Shown here: one piece after another, positions 12,041 to 21,106 of the stretch
Layout of the letters: each line of letters begins with the position of its first letter
Numbering within the stretch: the first letter of the stretch is position 1
Source: Paenibacillus sp. JCM 10914
GTDB lineage: Bacteria; Bacillota; Bacilli; Paenibacillales; Paenibacillaceae
Direction: 5' to 3'
Length of the DNA stretch: 64,000 bases
Assembly: GCF_001315105.1 (NCBI RefSeq)
Contig: NZ_BAZR01000006.1
Location: 1-64,000 of the forward strand
The notes under the pieces: model-generated
Databases searched by the model: none
Told to the model about the DNA's origin: nothing
Seen by the model: only the letters and a program-made list of their open reading frames with translations
Position numbers and translations under genes: made by a program

Positions 12041-12080
12041 CCGTGTTTGATCTTCCTGGATCGAACACGGCTTGTTTTTT
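12038..12080 (+). terminator. Strong hairpin at the edge of the DnaA-box cluster
   Basis: A 15-bp near-perfect stem (12038-12052 with 12059-12073; one G-T position) is followed by a T run on the plus strand. Its first two bases overlap the DnaA box at 12031-12039. No plus-strand gene precedes it, so it may insulate the origin or mark the end of an old gene. Confidence 0.7.
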
Positions 12081-12104
12081 GATGCAGTAATCGCTTAGTC
12101 ACGA

Positions 12105-12475
12105 CTACACTGCGACCAATCTGAAGATCGATACGTAATCAAATTTAAGGGTTAATGGATATTCTGTCCCATCCTCCGTTGTAAAGGAAGAGAACCGCAT
12201 AACTGAAGTCCTGCTTCGTTCGTAGATCATATAGGGGGCTTCGAGCACCTCTCCAAAGGCGGCTAGTACTTCCTCTGTATCTGGAGAAAGTATATGTGGT
12301 ATTTGTTCTAAAAGGTCAGTAAGCGTTTTACGACCCCTAAGCCCTGCTCTTCCTCAATATAAAGCCGGATTTGTTCACTTCCTAGGGCCAAAATTTCAGA
12401 TTGAATAAAAGAGGAGTGATTTCACCAATTTCATCGATAACTAGGTTAATCGCTAAAGGGCCATAGTAAGGGATC
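12105..12475 (-). pseudogene. Decayed gene fragment, family not recognised
   Basis: On the minus strand three consecutive frames give protein-like sequence: PYYGPLAINLVIDEIGEI, then EILALGSEQIRLYIEEEQGL, then GRKTLTDLLEQIPHILSP through LTLKFDYVSIFRLVAV before a stop at 12105. No start codon with a ribosome-binding site is visible. At least two frameshifts in 370 bp suggest a broken gene, though sequence error may contribute. I do not recognise the family. Confidence 0.4.
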
Positions 12476-12508
12476 TAGAAAATTCAAAAGTTAGATGAGA
12501 ATAATCAA

Positions 12509-12546
12509 GAGGTAAGGTGATATAGATGCTCCTTACCTCCTTTTTA
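12509..12546. terminator. Terminator after the tubby-like gene
   Basis: A perfect 9-bp stem GAGGTAAGG/CCTTACCTC (12509-12517 with 12531-12539) is followed by CTTTTTATTT on the plus strand and by a weaker T-rich stretch on the minus strand. It lies just past the stop of the minus-strand gene. Confidence 0.6.
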
Positions 12547-13068
12547 TTTACTTTGGTTATTGTGAATAAAGCTAAAAAGAGCAAAAAGAAAGGGATCAAT
12601 GGAAAGCTTTTCTATGTATATACTTATCTCTAAAGTTGGCTGAACAAAGCTTAAGTTCCTCCTGCTCTTTGCTAACTCTTCGTGACCCGTATGAAAATTA
12701 ACCTCTCGTAAATGGCTTAGCTTTGAAATCGCCTGTATGGATTCTCCTTCAACATCTATTACTAATGCCCGACCTATCGCTTTTTCTTTAATCGTACCAA
12801 TTGCTTCATCATTTTTATAAATCGTCCACGAAGCCGTAGTGACAAATGCTTTAAATTGGTTTTGAAGCTTCACCTCATAGACATCCCTCGAAATTTGACT
12901 ATGCCCCAGCACATTTAAAACAAAGTTCGGTGAAATATGTCTACAAGACTCCAGTAGCTTATTTGGATTATATCTTTGCATGACGCCCCATAGCTTATTT
13001 TCGTGATCCATAACCGAAATTTTTTTGACACTTGCCGAATACTTAGGTATTTCATAGCACAGTTTCAT
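12544..13068 (-). CDS. Tubby C-terminal-domain-like protein (tentative)
   Basis: 174 residues from ATG 13068, preceded by GGGTGG. The sequence alternates short beta-like strands (KKISVMDHENKLWGVMQRY, NFVLNVLG, YEVKLQNQFKAFVTTASWTIYKND, AIGTIKEKAIGRALVIDVEG) and ends in a hydrophobic helix (DPFLFALFSFIH). This resembles bacterial proteins annotated as tubby C-terminal-like or LURP-one-related, whose function is unknown. No signal peptide is seen. It is an isolated minus-strand gene within the expanded origin interval and would be transcribed against the fork if replication starts near 11.8 kb. The fold call is a guess from pattern; that the gene is real is better supported. Confidence 0.55.
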   Translation of the reverse strand: MKLCYEIPKYSASVKKISVMDHENKLWGVMQRYNPNKLLESCRHISPNFVLNVLGHSQISRDVYEVKLQNQFKAFVTTASWTIYKNDEAIGTIKEKAIGRALVIDVEGESIQAISKLSHLREVNFHTGHEELAKSRRNLSFVQPTLEISIYIEKLSIDPFLFALFSFIHNNQSK

Positions 13069-13233
13069 TACATCCACCCTATTCTTTCAATTAAGGAATA
13101 CCTATTTATTTCCTATCTTTCACAACCTTAATACTTAGACTTTGAAAAAGTAAAAAACAAAAAAGAGAAGCTGCTTTATCGATTGGCTTCCCTTTGCTCC
13201 ACTCTCTACTTAAACTCTTTACTTTTGCTTCAA

Positions 13234-13700
13234 TCATTCTGGTTCAATTATGAATATGACTATTGGCGATACGATCTTTTCCTCAACGATTTCAGTAATC
13301 CTATGGCTTTCCACAACGTTAAGGGCTGGATCTACACCAATAACGACATCTATAAATACCTTGTTGCCATGGACCCTTCCTTTAATATCCTTAATACACT
13401 TTACTCCCGTAATTTGAGAAATGGTTGCTTTGATTTCTTCAAGCTTTTTTTCATCAAAGCCATCTGTCAAAGCGTGGGAGGAATCTCTAAAGATGTTCCA
13501 AGCCGTTTTACAGATAATCAATCCCATTAAAAAGGCTGTCAATGGATCAACCATGGCAATCCGAACTGAGAGCCTACTATCCCGATAAACGCCCCGATAC
13601 TAACCAAAGCATCCGAACGATTATCTACGGCTACGGCCTTCATTGCATTACTAAGGACTGTCCATTTTCCCACTTGCTTACGCTTGATAACTAACACCTA
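13234..13700 (-). pseudogene. Cation diffusion facilitator (CDF) transporter, C-terminal fragment
   Basis: Two frames give the last third of a CDF metal-efflux protein. KWTVLSNAMKAVAVDNRSDALVSIGAFIGIVGS is a transmembrane helix with the metal-site D-x-x-S-D-A pattern. WLDPLTAFLMGLIICKTAWNIF is the last helix, and GFDEKKLEEIKATISQITGV onward is the cytoplasmic dimer domain. A one-base deletion separates the frames near 13550. Upstream of about 13700 the first membrane helices are missing, so this is a true N-terminal truncation as well as a frameshift. It is non-functional as it stands. Confidence 0.65.
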
Positions 13701-13735
13701 ATCGGGTTGCTAGCTGCTCTTGGGTTATCCGGGAA

Positions 13736-14332
13736 GTGTACATGGGGGTGAAGAATCGCAAAATGAACTGGAAAAACGGGGTTGTGCTCATTAGGGGAGG
13801 GTTCGTGATGGTGTTCATTGCACCATGGGCAACGAGATTTTATACGGGCCAACATTTCTATCTTAACCATTATAAATACACGGAATACGGCAGAGCTGAG
13901 AATGGACGATTGAATATTGGAGCACGAATAGCTCCAATGAGGTTATGTTTGTTCATACCAATGGCGGGGAGAAGATCGTTCAGATTGGAGCAGAGAATTA
14001 TCAGGTTCGACAAAACGATGAGAGAATTACTTCATATGAAGTAATTTATCCTGACGGCAAGAAGTATCAATGGCAAAAAGATGACGTGACGGCATATGAT
14101 GAGAAAGGGGAGCTGGTATTTTCTAGCTTCTCTATATTCGCTCGCTTCATTCCTTTTTGCCTGGTGCGGATTTAAGTACGAGCTTTTCCAGCGTTTTTTG
14201 TTTCATATCTCTCCATCCAAATGGATGGTCGAGAATCCCGAGCCTAACGATTTCTATTTCTTTATGTGCAAAGTGGGTGGAGTGGCCAGTATGGGGCTGT
14301 CACTGTGGTTATTTTTAGCGCACGCCATTTAA
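13736..14332 (+). pseudogene. Small membrane protein of unknown family, two frameshifts
   Basis: Three successive frames read as one protein of nearly 200 residues. The N-terminal part (MNWKNGVVLIRGGFVMVFIAP) is a membrane segment. A soluble middle runs from WTIEYWSTNSSNEV to AYDEKGELVF. The C-terminal part has two hydrophobic segments (LASLYSLASFLFAWCGF and VGGVASMGLSLWLFLAHAI). Frame changes fall near 13900 and in the T run near 14118. The start may be ATG 13736 or ATG 13766. I do not recognise the family. It is a plus-strand gene closed by a strong terminator. Confidence 0.5.
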
Positions 14333-14346
14333 CGCTCTAAGAGCAA

Positions 14347-14390
14347 AATCCCGTATCGATGGACCCACCATCAATACGGGATTCTTTTTA
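14347..14390 (+). terminator. Bidirectional terminator between the membrane protein and gntK
   Basis: A 16-bp stem with one mismatch (14347-14362 with 14368-14383) is followed by CTTTTTA on the plus strand. It also lies 20 bp past the gntK stop on the other strand. Confidence 0.85.
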
Positions 14391-14410
14391 TTATCAATCA
14401 TATTATTCAT

Positions 14411-15957
14411 CTATTGCTGTTCGAATCGTTGTTGGAACTCGGCAATCGCCTCGTAATCTTCCTCCATCTTCCGCGAAACGCGAATATAGATCGGGAGCAG
14501 CGCTTTGTAAATATCCGCGTTCTCCTTGACGGGATGATGGACATGGGTTCCTCCCACCATGTTGGATACGACCTCCAGCGATTCGGCTCTTCCTGTAGCA
14601 TATAGACCCAGTACGGCGGCGCGAGGCATGAGCTTTCATGGCTCTCCGGTACGATTACTTCCTGATCAAAAATATCCGCCATCATCTGCCGCCAGATGGG
14701 AGAACGGGCAAATCCACCGGTTGCATGAATCTTGGTTGGGCGACCCATCTGTTCTTCCATCGCAAGCAGTACGGTATACATATTAAAGATAACACCCTCT
14801 AGTACCGAACGGATCATATGCTCTTTACGGTGATTCAGAGTCAACCCGAAGAACGAGCCGCGAGCATTTGGATCCCATAATGGTGCGCGTTCTCCAGTCA
14901 GATACGGATGGAAAATCAAGCCGTTCGCACCTGGAGAAACACGCTCCGCAATCTTCGTTAATACTTCATATGGATTGATGCCAAGTCGCTTGGCGGTTTC
15001 GATCTCGGAGGCGGCAAATTCGTCCCGTACCCAGCGGAAAATCATGCCGCCATTGTTGACGGCACCACCGATAACCCAGTGTTTCTCCGTTAGTGCATAA
15101 CAGAAAATACGTCCTTTCGGATCGGTCATCGGCTTGTCCACAACCGTTCGGATCGCGCCGCTGGTTCCGATCGTTGCGGCAACGACGCCCGGTGAAATGG
15201 CATTCACGCCAAGGTTCGACAGAACGCCGTCAGCTGCGCCAAGTACGAACGGCGTTGTTTTGGAGAGACCCATCGCTGCGGCATATTCGCTTTTCAGCCC
15301 CTTCATCAAATGTGTGGTTGGTGCAATTGCAGATAGAGACTCATCTGTAATTCCAGCGAATTCGAGCGCCTGCGGATCCCATGTCAAGGTCTCCAGGTTC
15401 ATCATGCCAGTACTGGATGCGATCGAGTGATCTACGACATATTCACCGAACAGCTTGAAATAAACATATTCCTTAATAGAAATAAATTTAGCGGTTCGAT
15501 TAAATATGGCCGGCTGCTCATGGCGGAGCCACATCAATTTGGTAACAGGGGACATGGGATGAATCGGTGTTCCGGTTCTGTGATACAGCTCCATGCCGCC
15601 GAGTTCATTCTTTAATTTGGCCGACCATGTCTTGCTGCGGTTATCTGCCCATGTCATGCAGCGAGTTAAGGGAAGTCCTTGTGCATCAACGGCGATGACG
15701 CTATGCATCGCTGCACTGAAGGATACGAACATCACGTGATCCGGATCTACGCGACTATCGGTCATGATAGCCTGTACAGAGGCAATGACGGTCTGAAAGA
15801 TTTGCTCTGGATCTTGTTCGGCCGTCAGCGGAGTAGGGGTAAGGAGCGGGTATTCGCCACCGGCCTTAGCCACAATCTCTCCTTGTTCCGTAAAAAGAAC
15901 GGCCTTGGTACTCGTCGTTCCAATGTCGACACCAATCATATAATTCAATGGATTCAT
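14411..15957 (-). pseudogene. gntK: Gluconokinase (FGGY family), frameshift near the C-terminus
   Basis: An FGGY carbohydrate kinase: N-terminal phosphate-binding loop YMIGVDIGTTSTKAVLF, then GAADGVLSNLGV, then the C-terminal adenosine motif ATGGFARSPIWRQMMADI. It phosphorylates gluconate to 6-phosphogluconate; the substrate is inferred from the adjacent GntR gene and its operator. The frame breaks near 14621: SSCL should continue GAAVLGLYATGRAESLEV in another frame to the stop at 14411, giving about 515 residues after adding one base. ATG 15957 has AGAAGG upstream. It forms an operon with gntR, 7 bp apart. Confidence 0.82.
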
Positions 15958-15964
15958 TAAAAAG

Positions 15965-16645
15965 TCACACCTTCTTTCCAAAGCTTAAATAAAGTGTTTG
16001 ACGGGAGTCATTAAAATAATGCTCTGTTGCACTCAGGATCCGCGACGCATCATACGACTCCATCTCCTGTATGAACTGTAGATGTTTCTCCATCACATGT
16101 TGGACTGCAGTTACTCCTCCAAGAAATATCTGTTTCGTAGTAATGAGCATGACGGTACTGACGATTGGCCGAATGCTTCTCCATAAATGAAGAATACGGC
16201 GATGATTCGCCTCCGTTATGATCGATTCGTGGAATATCAGGTCCTGATGTGCGAATTCAACCGGATCATGATGTTTATAAGCCAGCTCCATGCGCTCCAC
16301 GGTTTGTCTCAAGTTCGTAATGAGCTCGCTTTGATCTTGAGCAAATACATGTTGTTGAACAAAGCTTTCTATTAGGTAGCGGACATCATACAATTCTTCC
16401 ACTTCCTTTAAGGAGAGACCGATAACTCTTGCCCCCATGCGCTCCAGCTCGATCAATCCTTCGCTTGCAAGAGTCCTCAGCGCTTCTCGCACGGGAGAGC
16501 GGCTGATGCCGAATTCACTTGCAATGCGATTCTCCGAGAGCGTGTCACCAATGGGGATGACGCCGCTAATGATTTGCAGCCTTAGTTCATGGGCGATCCC
16601 TTCGCCAAGAGAGGTGCCACGCAGCCAGGTTTCGGGATTCTTCAT
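15965..16645 (-). CDS. gntR: GntR-family repressor of gluconate utilisation
   Basis: 226 residues. The N-terminal winged helix-turn-helix (LSENRIASEFGISRSPVREALRTLASEGLIELERMGARV) is followed by an all-helical FadR/FCD-type ligand domain. In B. subtilis GntR represses gntRKPZ and is released by gluconate. Here gntK follows directly, and a sequence nearly identical to the B. subtilis GntR operator lies about 32 bp upstream of the start, so autoregulation is very likely. ATG 16645 has GGAGATG upstream. No gluconate permease or 6-phosphogluconate dehydrogenase gene is next to it, so the operon is shorter than in B. subtilis. Confidence 0.85.
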   Translation of the reverse strand: MKNPETWLRGTSLGEGIAHELRLQIISGVIPIGDTLSENRIASEFGISRSPVREALRTLASEGLIELERMGARVIGLSLKEVEELYDVRYLIESFVQQHVFAQDQSELITNLRQTVERMELAYKHHDPVEFAHQDLIFHESIITEANHRRILHLWRSIRPIVSTVMLITTKQIFLGGVTAVQHVMEKHLQFIQEMESYDASRILSATEHYFNDSRQTLYLSFGKKV

Positions 16646-16676
16646 GATTCATCTCCAGTCCAAATGCGATTGCTGT

Positions 16677-16694
16677 ATACTTGTATACAACTTA
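16677..16694. promoter_or_regulatory. GntR operator
   Basis: ATACTTGTATACAACTTA contains the perfect palindrome TTGTATACAA. As I recall it, the B. subtilis GntR operator is ATACTTGTATACAAGTAT; 14 consecutive bases agree. It lies just upstream of gntR. Confidence 0.75.
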
Positions 16695-16735
16695 GGTATG
16701 ATCATATACTACGCTTTAATAGAGGTGCTGTAAAT

Positions 16736-16900
16736 ATGACGAAAGACATGAATGAATATCTTTGGGTGTGGGTAGAAAAAGATAGGTTACTTTTATCAGG
16801 TTATCCCCATGTGGATAAATCAAACCCAACATGTTGCGGTTCACTCAGCTGTGGAAAACTTTATGGTGCGATCAGCTTTAAGTTTACGTTTGACTTTTGA
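16736..16900 (+). CDS. Possible small protein (54 residues) overlapping DnaA boxes
   Basis: ATG 16736 has AGAGGTG at ideal spacing. The product begins MTKDMNEYLWVWVEKDRLLL and ends with a hydrophobic, cysteine-containing stretch. I recognise no family, and the DNA also carries a DnaA-box cluster, so the open frame may be fortuitous. Confidence 0.25.
   Translation: MTKDMNEYLWVWVEKDRLLLSGYPHVDKSNPTCCGSLSCGKLYGAISFKFTFDF
16801..16858. other. Third DnaA-box cluster, on the rpmH side
   Basis: TTATCCCCA (16801-16809, one mismatch) directly abuts TGTGGATAA (16810-16818, perfect), making an 18-bp near palindrome. TGTGGAAAA (16850-16858, one mismatch) follows. In most Bacillota this DNA would lie in the single dnaA-rpmH gap; here it is about 4.8 kb from the dnaA-side boxes. 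Confidence 0.65.
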
Positions 16901-16918
16901 GCGTGTACGTGATTAAAT
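16890..16918 (+). promoter_or_regulatory. Possible rpmH promoter
   Basis: TTGACT (16890-16895), 17 nt, TTAAAT (16913-16918). A fair -35 and a weak -10, about 190 nt before rpmH. The rest of 16919-17105 shows no gene. Confidence 0.4.
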
Positions 16919-17105
16919 ATATAAAGGCATTTTCTGTGAAGATGAGGAACATTATCCGCTTAACACAAGCGGTCTGTTTGCATGAGATACGTCGATAGGC
17001 GTCGGTTCAACAAATCGCGGTCTATTCTTCCGTGAAAGTGCGTCGATAGAGTTATGATCATAAAATAAGTTTTGCGAGAATCCTGTTAAGGGGGTGCATT
17101 AAATC

Positions 17106-17240
17106 ATGAGACCAACTTTCAAACCGAATGTGAGCAAGCGCAAAAAGGTTCATGGCTTCCGTAAAAGAATGAGCACGAAGAACGGACGCAAAGTCTTGGC
17201 TAACCGCCGTCAAAAAGGAAGAAAAGTGCTGAGCGCTTAA
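17106..17240 (+). CDS. rpmH: 50S ribosomal protein L34
   Basis: 44 residues, [20 protein letters not shown] to RGRKVLSA-type end, very basic and full length for bL34, a component of the large ribosomal subunit. An AGGGGG ribosome-binding site lies upstream. Its place next to rnpA is conserved; its distance of 5.5 kb from dnaA is not, since dnaA and rpmH are usually direct neighbours. Confidence 0.96.
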   Translation: MRPTFKPNVSKRKKVHGFRKRMSTKNGRKVLANRRQKGRKVLSA

Positions 17241-17252
17241 TATTGTGCCACG

Positions 17253-17278
17253 AAGACCACCGAGGTGGTCTTTTTTTC
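17253..17278 (+). terminator. Terminator after rpmH
   Basis: A 9-bp stem AAGACCACC/GGTGGTCTT (17253-17261 with 17264-17272) and a seven-T run. It suggests that much rpmH transcription ends before rnpA. Confidence 0.8.
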
Positions 17279-17470
17279 GTAATATCATGGTGCCTTGCTG
17301 GGGGAATTCCTTTGGATATGGGAACGGTAAGGTGTCTATAAACCTGATACTTAAGTAAAGTTTATTGAGGTTTATCTGTGTTTTGGCATGACTATACTAT
17401 TATAATAGGAAGAGTTGCCGGGGCGCATGAGGTAGTATGAAACATGATAACGGCAGGCAGGGAGAGACTT

Positions 17471-17821
17471 GTGCATAGAAAACTTCGTTTACGGAACCGC
17501 ACTGATTTCAGTCGCGTATATCGACACGGGAAGTCCTTCGCCAATCATCAATTTGTCGTGTATTGGTCGCGTAAGAGAGAGGTGGAGCAGTTCCGCGTTG
17601 GTGTGTCTTGCAGCAAGAAGATCGGAAATGCAGTGGTCCGCAACCGGATGAGACGTCTGGTGAAGGAAATTGTCAGGCAGCATCAGCATGACATAATTCC
17701 GCATATGGATTTGATCTTTATCGTACGTAAAGGAGCCCTGGGAAAATCCTATCAGGAGCTGGAAAAAAGCGTGCTGCATGTACTGCGTAAATCTGCACTC
17801 TTGAAAGCGAAGAGAGGCTAA
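17471..17821 (+). CDS. rnpA: Ribonuclease P protein component
   Basis: 116 residues from GTG 17471 (MHRKLRLRNRTDFSRVYRHGKSF). RnpA assists the RNase P RNA in maturing tRNA 5' ends. The RNR-like motif (KKIGNAVVRNRMRRLVKE) is clear. I prefer GTG because AGGGAGA sits at good spacing and family proteins begin here; an in-frame ATG at 17444 adds nine unlikely residues. It lies between the rpmH terminator and yidC. Confidence 0.95.
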   Translation: MHRKLRLRNRTDFSRVYRHGKSFANHQFVVYWSRKREVEQFRVGVSCSKKIGNAVVRNRMRRLVKEIVRQHQHDIIPHMDLIFIVRKGALGKSYQELEKSVLHVLRKSALLKAKRG

Positions 17822-17898
17822 ATGCTTGTGTTTATTTGTCCATATAAATATGTTATGATTTACCGTGGAATGGCAATGGCGAAGAGAGGGGTTATGAA

Positions 17899-18785
17899 GT
17901 GTCGCAAATGAAGACAAGACGAGGAAAATGGTTCCTCCTCACCGCTGTGATGATACTTGCAGTGGCCGTTTTATCAGGTTGTGCTCCTGGCGAAGACAGA
18001 TGAAAACGATTGACGACCTGAAAAATGGAGGCTTTTGGCAGAGCAATGTAGTTTATTATTTTACGCTCGCGCTTGATACGTTTGCTAATTGGTTTAACGG
18101 CGAATATGGATTATCTGTACTGGTGATGGTGATTATCGTCCGTACCTTGATCTTGCCGCTGACATTGAAGCAGGTCAGAAGTTCGAAGGCAATGCAGGCG
18201 ATCCAGCCTGAAATCCAAAAAATCCGCGACAAATATAAAGATCAACCTGAAAAAGTTCAAATGGAGACGATGAAGCTCTTCCAAGAGAATAAGGTTAATC
18301 CGATGGCGGGATGTTTGCCGCTCATCGTACAGATGCCGATATTTATCGCACTCTATCACTCTATTTATTATAACGGGCTCCTGCGTGAGCACGAATTCTT
18401 GTGGCTGCAGTTAGGTCAACCGGACAAGCTGTTCATACTACCGGTGCTAGCTGCCATAACTACTTATTTGCAAACCAAGATGATGATGAAGATGAACCCG
18501 TCTCCGCAGATGGGGATGATGCAGTTCATGTTGTTTGTTTATCCGATTCTGATTTTTGTGATGTCCTTCCAGTTCCCATCCGCACTTCCTTTGTACTGGT
18601 TCTACAGTAACTTGTACACGATCGTGCAGAACTACTTCTTGTACCGCAACAATGACAAGGCAGCTGTCGTGGCGAGTGTAGCCAGCGCAAATCAAAATAG
18701 TCAGAAGAGCAATAAGAGCGGAAACAAGGGTGGCAAGAGTGGTAAAGGGAAAAAAGGTTCGAAGGGAGCCAAAAAGTCGAGATGA
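17899..18785 (+). pseudogene. yidC: Membrane protein insertase YidC/SpoIIIJ lipoprotein, apparent one-base deletion
   Basis: The first frame (GTG 17899, or ATG 17908) encodes a lipoprotein signal: KTRRGKWFLLTAVMILAVAVLSGCAPGEDR, lipobox LSGC. It then hits a stop. The next frame continues MKTIDDLKNGGFWQSNVVYYF and the YidC core of about five helices (LSVLVMVIIVRTLILPLTLKQVRSSKAM, NPMAGCLPLIVQMPIFIALYHSIY), ending in a basic Lys/Gly tail. One added base near 17997 joins them. YidC inserts membrane proteins alone or with Sec. It overlaps the start of jag by four bases. Confidence 0.9.
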
Positions 18786-19564
18786 GTAAAATCGTCGCAA
18801 CAGGAAAAACCATTGAAGACGCTGTCGCACAAGGTCTAGCCCAATGGGGCGTAAGCAAGGACCGAGTATCGATTCAAGTATTGAGTCAGCCATCAAGAGG
18901 ATTCCTGGGCCTGTTTGGGGTCAAGGAAGCGAAAGTTGAACTAACGCTCCTGCCTGACCGCGCCAGCGGCGAATCATCCGGAGCAGAGGTTCCAATCCAC
19001 CGGCAAGCATCCACGCGTACTCCCGAGGTTAAGATATCACAAAGCTCCGTCGCTGTAGCCGAGCCTGTTGTTCGAACAGAACACCAGGCAGGCTCGGCTA
19101 ACGATGACAGCAAGGATCCTTACCATGAGGCGATTTTGTTCCTCAAAGATACCGGTCAGGCAATGGGACTTGATATCTCGATCGATGTTGAGAAGGGCAA
19201 GGACTATACGACCCTGCAGATATCTGGGGCAGGGCTTGGACTCATGATTGGTCGGAGAGGACAGACGCTGGATGCATTGCAGTATTTAGCGAATATTGTC
19301 GCCAATCGATATTCGGATCACTACTTGCGGATCGTGCTGGATGCAGAGAATTTCCGTGCACGGCGCAAGAAGACGCTGGAAGATCTCGCTGATCGACTAG
19401 CAGGACGTGTGCTGAAATCCCGTAAAGAAATCGTGTTAGAGCCGATGCCGGCGGCCGAGCGGAAGGTTATCCATGCACGTCTGCAATCCCATGGAGGCGT
19501 GAAGACGTATAGCAAAGGCGATGAGCCGAACCGTCGGGTCGTGATTACAACGAAATCATCCTAA
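18782..19564 (+). CDS. jag: RNA-binding protein Jag/KhpB
   Basis: 260 residues. An N-terminal Jag domain (KIVATGKTIEDAVAQGLAQWG, with RGFLGLFGVKEA) is followed by a variable linker, a KH domain (LGLMIGRRGQTLDALQYLAN) and a C-terminal R3H domain (RLQSHGGVKTYSKGDEPNRRVVI). KhpB partners KhpA in post-transcriptional control and has been tied to cell elongation in other Bacillota. It is translationally coupled to yidC and closed by a terminator. Confidence 0.94.
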   Translation: MSKIVATGKTIEDAVAQGLAQWGVSKDRVSIQVLSQPSRGFLGLFGVKEAKVELTLLPDRASGESSGAEVPIHRQASTRTPEVKISQSSVAVAEPVVRTEHQAGSANDDSKDPYHEAILFLKDTGQAMGLDISIDVEKGKDYTTLQISGAGLGLMIGRRGQTLDALQYLANIVANRYSDHYLRIVLDAENFRARRKKTLEDLADRLAGRVLKSRKEIVLEPMPAAERKVIHARLQSHGGVKTYSKGDEPNRRVVITTKSS

Positions 19565-19587
19565 CCTTGAGTTGAAGATTATATATG

Positions 19588-19630
19588 AACAATGACTCCT
19601 TAAGTTCCAAGAGGGAGTCATTGTTTTTTA
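19588..19630 (+). terminator. Terminator after jag
   Basis: A perfect 12-bp stem AACAATGACTCC/GGAGTCATTGTT (19588-19599 with 19614-19625) followed by T5. Confidence 0.88.
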
Positions 19631-19681
19631 AAGAGAGCTATAGATGTAGTGGTGCCTAACTGAAAGAGGTGAATGGAAACG

Positions 19682-21058
19682 ATGTTTAGTGATACAATTG
19701 CTGCTATCTCGACGGCTGTAGGCGAGGGTGGCATAGCGATTATTCGTGTTAGCGGACCAGATTCGGTGTCAGAGGTGGAGCGAATCTTTAAGAGCAAAAA
19801 TAGATTAACGGAAGTAGCATCGCATACCGTCCATTATGGACATATTATCGATCTCAAGTCAGGTGAGCACGTGGAAGAGGTGCTGGTAACGGTCATGCGA
19901 GCTCCTAGGTCGTTCACGACAGAGGATGTTGTAGAAATCAGCGCACACGGTGGGGTTATCTCGGTTAAGCGAGTGATGGATCTGCTGCTCCAACTGGACA
20001 TTCGTCTGGCGGAGCCTGGCGAGTTCACGAAGCGGGCATTTTTGAATGGACGCATCGATTTATCTCAGGCCGAGGCTGTGATTGACCTGATTCGTTCGAA
20101 GTCTGACCGGGCCTTCTCCGTCGCTCTGAAGCAAGTAGAGGGCAATCTGTCTCGTAAAATCAATGAATTGCGTCATACCTTGGTCGAGACGTTGGCTCAC
20201 ATCGAAGTGAATATCGATTATCCTGAGCATGATGTAGAATCTCTCACCTCGGAGTTCATTAAAGAGAAGAGTCTGCTTGTCATGAATGAAATCGATAAGC
20301 TGCTCAAGACGGCCCAGGAAGGGAAAATTTTGCGTGAGGGGATTACAACGGCTATTATCGGTCGTCCCAACGTAGGCAAATCCTCGCTGCTTAATACATT
20401 GGCTCAAGATAATCGGGCGATTGTGACCGATATTCCTGGGACGACACGCGACGTGATCGAAGAGTTCGTGACGATCAATAACATTCCGCTGAAGCTGCTG
20501 GATACCGCTGGTATTCGGGAGACGATGGATGTGGTGGAACAGATCGGGGTAGAGCGATCCAAGACAGCCGTAAGTGAAGCCGATCTGATTCTGCTCGTGC
20601 TGAATGCGAGCGAGCCACTGCATCAGGACGAACTGGAATTGATGGAACAAATACGCGGTAGACAATGTATCGTGATTATGAATAAAATGGACTTACCGTC
20701 TGCTCTCGATATGGATATTCTTCGTCGGTATTATCCGGATGATCTGATTGTACCGATGTCGGTCAAAGCTGAAGAAGGCATCGACCGATTGGAGGAAGCG
20801 ATCTCGAATCTGTTTTTCAGCGGGAAGATTGAAGGCGGGGATCTGACCTACGTCAGTAATGTTCGCCATATTGCGCTGCTTAAGAAATCGAAACAGTCAC
20901 TCCAGGATGCTTATGAAGCGGCGGAACAGTTCATCCCGATCGATATGATTCAGATCGATGTTCGAATGGCCTGGGAGCAGCTGGGGGAGATCCTAGGCGA
21001 AGCGGTGGGCGACTCATTGATCGATCAGATATTCTCGCAATTTTGTTTGGGCAAGTAA
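19682..21058 (+). CDS. mnmE: tRNA modification GTPase MnmE
   Basis: 458 residues. MnmE with MnmG installs the cmnm5 group at wobble U34 of certain tRNAs. The N-terminal folate-binding domain is followed by a G domain with [25 protein letters not shown] and NKMD, and the protein ends in the catalytic CLGK motif. ATG 19682 is preferred: AAGAGGTG lies 10 nt upstream, whereas ATG 19673 is too close to it. mnmG follows directly. Confidence 0.97.
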   Translation: MFSDTIAAISTAVGEGGIAIIRVSGPDSVSEVERIFKSKNRLTEVASHTVHYGHIIDLKSGEHVEEVLVTVMRAPRSFTTEDVVEISAHGGVISVKRVMDLLLQLDIRLAEPGEFTKRAFLNGRIDLSQAEAVIDLIRSKSDRAFSVALKQVEGNLSRKINELRHTLVETLAHIEVNIDYPEHDVESLTSEFIKEKSLLVMNEIDKLLKTAQEGKILREGITTAIIGRPNVGKSSLLNTLAQDNRAIVTDIPGTTRDVIEEFVTINNIPLKLLDTAGIRETMDVVEQIGVERSKTAVSEADLILLVLNASEPLHQDELELMEQIRGRQCIVIMNKMDLPSALDMDILRRYYPDDLIVPMSVKAEEGIDRLEEAISNLFFSGKIEGGDLTYVSNVRHIALLKKSKQSLQDAYEAAEQFIPIDMIQIDVRMAWEQLGEILGEAVGDSLIDQIFSQFCLGK

Positions 21059-21106
21059 GTCGGAAGATTGGTTATATATATCATGAATGAAACAGGAGGG
21101 ATAGAT

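Noticed and set aside
20060..20665. A 201-codon minus-strand frame within mnmE
   Set aside because: Antisense shadow of a conserved gene.
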